DNA of 64,000 nt from NCBI GenBank assembly GCA_038522375.1, contig JBCBKE010000002.1, forward strand, positions 26,383 through 90,382, read 5' to 3'. Below the pieces are notes generated by a model. That model saw nothing but the letters and a program-made list of their open reading frames with translations. It searched no databases and had not been told where the DNA came from. The number at the start of each line of letters is the position of its first letter. The stretch's first letter is position 1. The position numbers were made by a program, and so were the translations under genes. This DNA comes from UBA5336 sp038522375 (GTDB lineage Bacteria > Pseudomonadota > Alphaproteobacteria > Caulobacterales > Hyphomonadaceae). Shown piece by piece: positions 60,519 to 64,000 of this stretch.

Positions 60519-61355
60519 CTAGCGTTTCGCGTTCCGACGGCGGATGATCAGCCGGTCGGTCGATTTGTTACTGCGGGTCTTTGGTCCGCGGGTTTTCTTG
60601 CCCCAGGGCGTCACCGGATGCCGGCCGCCGGACGATTTGCCCTCGCCGCCGCCATGGGGGTGATCAAACGGGTTCATCACCACGCCGCGCACCGATGGCC
60701 GCTTGCCAAGGTGGCGCTTGCGACCAGCCTTGCCGAGGTTCTGGTTCATGTTGTCGGGGTTTGAAACGGCACCAACCGTGGCCACGCACCGCTCGGGCAC
60801 CATGCGAAGTTCGCCAGAGCTGAGCTTGACCTGGGCATAGCCGCTGTCGCGGCCCACAAGCTGGACATAGGCGCCCGCAGCCCGGGCGATCTGGCCACCC
60901 TTTTCAGGCTTCATTTCCACATTGTGGATGATTGTTCCGACGGGGATGTTCTTGAGCGGCAGGACATTGCCCGGCTTGATATCGGCCGTCCTTGACGTGA
61001 TCACCCGGTCGCCGACGGCAAGCCGCTGGGGCGCGATGATGTAGCTGAGGCTGTCATCGTCGCTGTAGCGGATCAGGGCGATGAACGCGGTCCGGTTCGG
61101 GTCATACTCAAGCCGCTCGACCGTGGCGGCCACGTCCCATTTGGACTGGCGCTTGAAATCCACTTTCCGGTAGAGCTTCTTGGCGCCACCACCGATCCGG
61201 CGCGCCGTGATGCGGCCCTTGTTGTTCCGCCCGCCCTTTTTCGTCAGGCCCTCGGTGAGCGCCTTGACCGGGCGACCCTTGTGCAGCTCTGACCGGTCAA
61301 CGAGAACCAGCTGGCGCCGGCCTGGCGAGGTGGGATTGAATGTCTTCAGTGCCAT
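60519..61355 (-). CDS. rplB: 50S ribosomal protein L2
   Basis: A 278-residue protein: MALKTFNPTSPGRRQLVLVD, GRNNKGRITARRIGGGAKKL-like region, and the conserved C-terminal GVVMNPFDHPHGGGEGKSSG with the His needed for peptidyl transfer support. L2 is essential for 50S assembly and subunit joining. Confidence 0.98.
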   Translation of the reverse strand: MALKTFNPTSPGRRQLVLVDRSELHKGRPVKALTEGLTKKGGRNNKGRITARRIGGGAKKLYRKVDFKRQSKWDVAATVERLEYDPNRTAFIALIRYSDDDSLSYIIAPQRLAVGDRVITSRTADIKPGNVLPLKNIPVGTIIHNVEMKPEKGGQIARAAGAYVQLVGRDSGYAQVKLSSGELRMVPERCVATVGAVSNPDNMNQNLGKAGRKRHLGKRPSVRGVVMNPFDHPHGGGEGKSSGGRHPVTPWGKKTRGPKTRSNKSTDRLIIRRRNAKR

Positions 61356-61368
61356 ATCGCGCGCCCTC

Positions 61369-61668
61369 CTAGAGACCGGTCGAGATGTCGATGGACTGGC
61401 CGTCCTTCAACGTCACGATGGCTTTCTTGAAATCGGGCCGGCGGCCCAACATGCCGCGGAACCGCTTGGTCTTTCCCTTTACGCGCAGGGTGTTCACCTT
61501 GGTGACATCAACTTTGAACAGGTTCTCCACCGCGCGCTTGATCTCATCCTTGCTGGCCGTAAGCGGCACGCGGAAGATGATCTTGTTCTCTTCGGCCACC
61601 AGGGTGGACTTCTCGGTGATCACCGGAGCCAGGATGGTGTCGTAATCGTTGAGCTGGATCTCGGCCAT
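61369..61668 (-). CDS. rplW: 50S ribosomal protein L23
   Basis: A 99-residue protein from ATG 61668: DYDTILAPVITEKSTLVAEE, KIIFRVPLTASKDEIKRAV, KVNTLRVKGKTKRFRG. L23 sits at the tunnel exit and docks trigger factor and SRP. It lies four bases after rplD. Confidence 0.97.
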   Translation of the reverse strand: MAEIQLNDYDTILAPVITEKSTLVAEENKIIFRVPLTASKDEIKRAVENLFKVDVTKVNTLRVKGKTKRFRGMLGRRPDFKKAIVTLKDGQSIDISTGL

Positions 61669-61672
61669 GGCC

Positions 61673-62602
61673 TTACGCCCCTCCCTGTTTCGCAAGGAGG
61701 CGGGCCGCATAGTCCCGATCGACCTTGGCACGCGGCGGCTCTCCAGCGATCATCTCGTTACACTGGGCCAACCATTCCTGCTGGGCCGCCTTATCGGCAT
61801 AGCCGAGCTTTTCAAGCACAGCGGCGCGGTCGCTATCGGACGCATTCGCAAACCCTGTCAGCGTGCCGAGACCTTCCTTGCGCAGCTCCCGGGCAGATTT
61901 CGGCCCCACTCCATCAACCAGCTGGACATCGTCGATGAAGTTGTCGGCGGAGAACTGCACGCCACCCACGTCCAGGGTGCCATCAAACCGGGCCTTGATA
62001 CCGTCGAGTCCCGCCTTTGTGACCACAAGCGTCTTGCTGCGGAGCACGTCGTAAACGTTGAGCCCCTGGACCGGCAACACGTCGAGGTTCGGGATGTTGC
62101 GGGCAGCCTTGGCGAAGTTCTCGTTCACCACGACGCCATCAATCACCAGAGCGTTGTCGATACCGAGCCCCGCCAGCGACGCGGACAGGTCCTTTGTCTT
62201 CGGTGTTTCCATCGCCGCATCGTCGAGGACGATCAGCGCCGCATCCTTCACCTTGGCCGACAGGGCATGGGCGAGCGCCAGCTTGCGGATCTTCTTGGGC
62301 AGGCCGTGGGCGTGGCTGCGGACCCGGGGACCATGGGCGACACCGCCACCCACAAAGATCGGCGCATTCCTCGAACCGTGCCGGGCGCCGCCGGACCCTT
62401 TCTGGCGGATGGATTTCTTCGTTGTCACCGACACTTCCGAGCGGGACTGGGTCTTGTGGGTGCCGGCCTGGCGCTTGGCCAACTGCCAGCGGACCGTGCG
62501 ATGCAGCAGGTCAGCGCGGATATCGGCAATGCCGAAAATCGCCTCATCTACATCGACTTTCCCGGCCGACTTGCCATCGAGCTTTTTCACATCAAGCTGC
62601 AT
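61673..62602 (-). CDS. rplD: 50S ribosomal protein L4 with an added C-terminal helix-hairpin-helix domain
   Basis: A 309-residue protein. Residues 1-206 are L4: KSIRQKGSGGARHGSRNAPI, FVGGGVAHGPRVRSHAHG, ALVIDGVVV and VLRSKTLVVTKAGLDGIKAR. L4 proteins are usually about 205 residues. Residues 207-309 are an extra domain with LVDGVGPKSARELRKEG, ASDSDRAAVLEKLG and EWLAQCNEMIAG. Residues 224-287 align without a gap with the tail of S1 in this window. L4 lines the exit tunnel and, in E. coli, represses its own S10 operon. It overlaps the rplC stop by one base. Confidence 0.96.
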   Translation of the reverse strand: MQLDVKKLDGKSAGKVDVDEAIFGIADIRADLLHRTVRWQLAKRQAGTHKTQSRSEVSVTTKKSIRQKGSGGARHGSRNAPIFVGGGVAHGPRVRSHAHGLPKKIRKLALAHALSAKVKDAALIVLDDAAMETPKTKDLSASLAGLGIDNALVIDGVVVNENFAKAARNIPNLDVLPVQGLNVYDVLRSKTLVVTKAGLDGIKARFDGTLDVGGVQFSADNFIDDVQLVDGVGPKSARELRKEGLGTLTGFANASDSDRAAVLEKLGYADKAAQQEWLAQCNEMIAGEPPRAKVDRDYAARLLAKQGGA

Positions 62603-63393
62603 TATTCAGCTCCCTCTTCGGCAACAGCCTCCGGAGCGTCCGCCGCGGACGGGGTCTTGAAGGAGCCCGCTTCAGGCGCATCGGCGGGCCGCGCTCTCTT
62701 CACAGCGTCGCGGACTTCGACCCAGCTTCCGTCATGTCCGGGGATCGCGCCCTTCACCAGCAGGAGACCGCGATCGATATCAGTGCGCACGATTTCAAGG
62801 TTCTGAACCGTCCGGCGGTCGGTGCCGTAATGACCCGCCATTTTTTTTCCCTTGAACACCTTGCCAGGATCCTGGCACTGGCCGGTCGAGCCATGGGACC
62901 GGTGGGAAATTGAGACGCCGTGGGAGGCCCGCAGGCCACCGAAATTCCAGCGCTTCATGGCGCCCGCGAAACCGCGGCCCACGGAAATGCCGGCCACATC
63001 CACCTTCTGGCCAGCCACGAAATGGTCCGCCAACACCTCAGCGCCGACGTCGGGCAGGTCACCCTTGACGCGGAACTCGACGAGTTTCTGCTTCGGCGCC
63101 ACCTTGTTCTTGGCAAACGCCTCGCGCTGGGCCTTGGCGGTACGCTTCGCCTTGCGGTCGCCCGCGCCCATAACAACGGCGGTATAGCCATCGTTTCGGG
63201 TGTGGGTGACGGCTTCCTTCTTGCGGCCGCGATTGACGGTCACCTGGCGGTCGTCTTCGGTCCGCAGGCCAACAACCTGGCAGCCCTCAAGGCTGAGCAC
63301 AGTGACCGGCACATGCCGGCCCTGCTCGTCGAATATGCGGGTCATGCCCAGCTTGCGGGCGACCACGCCAGTGCGGTCTGCTGGCAGCGCCAT
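62602..63393 (-). CDS. rplC: 50S ribosomal protein L3
   Basis: A 263-residue protein: TGVVARKLGMTRIFDEQGRH, GRGFAGAMKRWNFGGLRASH, GSTGQCQDPGKVFKGKKMAG and HYGTDRRTVQNLEIVR. It carries an Ala/Pro/Glu-rich C-terminal tail of about 35 residues, as in many alphaproteobacteria. The first residues overlap the rpsJ stop by one base. Confidence 0.97.
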   Translation of the reverse strand: MALPADRTGVVARKLGMTRIFDEQGRHVPVTVLSLEGCQVVGLRTEDDRQVTVNRGRKKEAVTHTRNDGYTAVVMGAGDRKAKRTAKAQREAFAKNKVAPKQKLVEFRVKGDLPDVGAEVLADHFVAGQKVDVAGISVGRGFAGAMKRWNFGGLRASHGVSISHRSHGSTGQCQDPGKVFKGKKMAGHYGTDRRTVQNLEIVRTDIDRGLLLVKGAIPGHDGSWVEVRDAVKRARPADAPEAGSFKTPSAADAPEAVAEEGAE

Positions 63394-63713
63394 TACCGGG
63401 CTCCCTCGAGTTTGATTTCAATGCCGACACCCGCGGACAGGTCGAGCTTCATCAGCGCGTCGACCGTCTGCGGCGTTGGATCAACAATGTCGAGAATCCG
63501 CTTGTGGGTCCGGATTTCGAACTGTTCACGGGACTTCTTGTTCACGTGCGGGCTACGGTTGACTGTAAACCGCTCGATGCGCGTTGGCAGGGGCACCGGA
63601 CCGCGAACCTCAGCGCCGGTGCGCTTGGCCGTCTGGACGATTTCCTTGGCCGACATGTCGAGCGCGCGGTGATCAAAGGCCTTCAGCCTGATCCGAATGT
63701 TCTGTCGTTCCAT
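63393..63713 (-). CDS. rpsJ: 30S ribosomal protein S10
   Basis: A 106-residue protein from ATG 63713: RIRLKAFDHRALDMSAKEIV, GPVPLPTRIERFTVNRSPHV and KKSREQFEIRTHKRILDIVD. S10 (NusE) also joins the antitermination complex. It is the first gene of the S10 cluster on this strand; no tuf gene follows within the window. The in-frame upstream codons to 63839 are leader, not coding. Confidence 0.97.
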   Translation of the reverse strand: MERQNIRIRLKAFDHRALDMSAKEIVQTAKRTGAEVRGPVPLPTRIERFTVNRSPHVNKKSREQFEIRTHKRILDIVDPTPQTVDALMKLDLSAGVGIEIKLEGAR

Positions 63714-63821
63714 GGTCCGTCCATCCGCGCGGAGGCCCTGAAACGACAAAACAGCAGCGCGTGGCTCCGCGCACGCCGCTAGCCGCCCAAGGCGATTAAT
63801 TGTTCTCACGAGGGGAGCGTC

Positions 63822-63838
63822 TGCGCCTTCTAGGCGCA
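63822..63838. other. Hairpin in the S10 operon leader
   Basis: TGCGCC (63822-63827) and GGCGCA (63833-63838) pair perfectly around a five-base loop. It lies in the leader of rpsJ, between the promoter candidate and the start. A role in L4-type feedback is only a possibility. Confidence 0.4.
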
Positions 63839-63862
63839 CGGCCTTCCCTTCAAAGTTCGCGT

Positions 63863-63891
63863 CAGTAGCCCTCGGGAGACGGGTCTGTCAA
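63863..63891 (-). promoter_or_regulatory. Putative promoter of the S10 ribosomal cluster
   Basis: On the minus strand TTGACA (63886-63891) and CTACTG (63863-63868) are 17 bases apart. The -35 is perfect and the -10 weaker. It gives a leader of about 145 bases before rpsJ. Confidence 0.55.
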
Positions 63892-63970
63892 CAGGAACCG
63901 TGACGGTTTTATGCAGCGCCATGCGGATTTTCGCCCTTGCGGAAATCTCCAGACCGCGAACCAATGGGAC

Positions 63971-64000
63971 ATGGCCCGTATCCCCTATGCCGACCCCGCC
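63971..64000 (+). CDS. Start of a possible carboxymuconolactone-decarboxylase-like gene (partial)
   Basis: ATG 63971 opens MARIPYADPA, and the frame runs off the window. Proteins of the carboxymuconolactone decarboxylase (AhpD-like) group often begin this way, but ten residues cannot prove it. No ribosome site is clear upstream. Confidence 0.3.
   Translation, partial: MARIPYADPA

Overview
The window comes from a high-GC alphaproteobacterium. The evidence is the ccoNOQP-fixGHIS cluster beside a FixL/FixJ pair, the long S10-spc-alpha ribosomal cluster, an extended S1, and the ELM1, REDY-like and AbgT family genes. A marine or aquatic Hyphomonadaceae- or Parvularculaceae-like bacterium fits, but nothing here fixes the genus. 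I saw no rRNA, tRNA, CRISPR array, insertion sequence or prophage.

Bases 1-10.9 kb are a respiration module. A rhodanese precedes the cbb3 oxidase genes (ccoN, ccoO, ccoQ, ccoP) and the assembly genes (ccoG/fixG, fixH, ccoI/fixI, ccoS), all on the minus strand and tightly packed. Next to ccoN, on the plus strand, lie a small cysteine-containing membrane protein, a soluble haem-PAS histidine kinase (FixL) and its regulator (FixJ). A FixJ-like site lies between the divergent units. Bases 10.9-16.5 kb hold a membrane protein pair with a possible TIR-like domain, then cmk, rpsA, an IHF-beta-like gene and mscL.

Bases 16.7-21.9 kb look like a zinc-starvation unit. A DUF3299 lipoprotein, an FtsX/MacB-type ABC permease, its ATPase and a His-rich ZrgA protein run one way. 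A ZIP-family transporter and a HupE/UreJ-like protein run the other way. A Zur-like palindrome lies between them. Bases 21.9-46.3 kb are mixed: an RTX repeat protein, rsmD, an enoyl-CoA hydratase, tadA, a serine hydrolase, yqeY, carA, a desaturase with a small coupled membrane protein, an AT-richer patch of small membrane and lipoproteins, a GST with a LuxR regulator, an M48 protease, an MBL hydrolase, an AbgT transporter, a TonB receptor, carB, greA and an ELM1 gene. An LRAT-like protein, an MFS exporter and a second enoyl-CoA hydratase follow.

Bases 49.3-63.7 kb are one minus-strand ribosomal cluster from rpsJ to rplQ, including secY, adk and rpoA.

Two observations stand out. Ribosomal proteins S1 and L4, encoded about 47 kb apart, both end in the same kind of helix-hairpin-helix domain; the two copies align over 64 residues without a gap. 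Also, a dispersed element of about 100 bases occurs at least four times between genes, and three copies supply or overlap the stop codon of the neighbouring gene.
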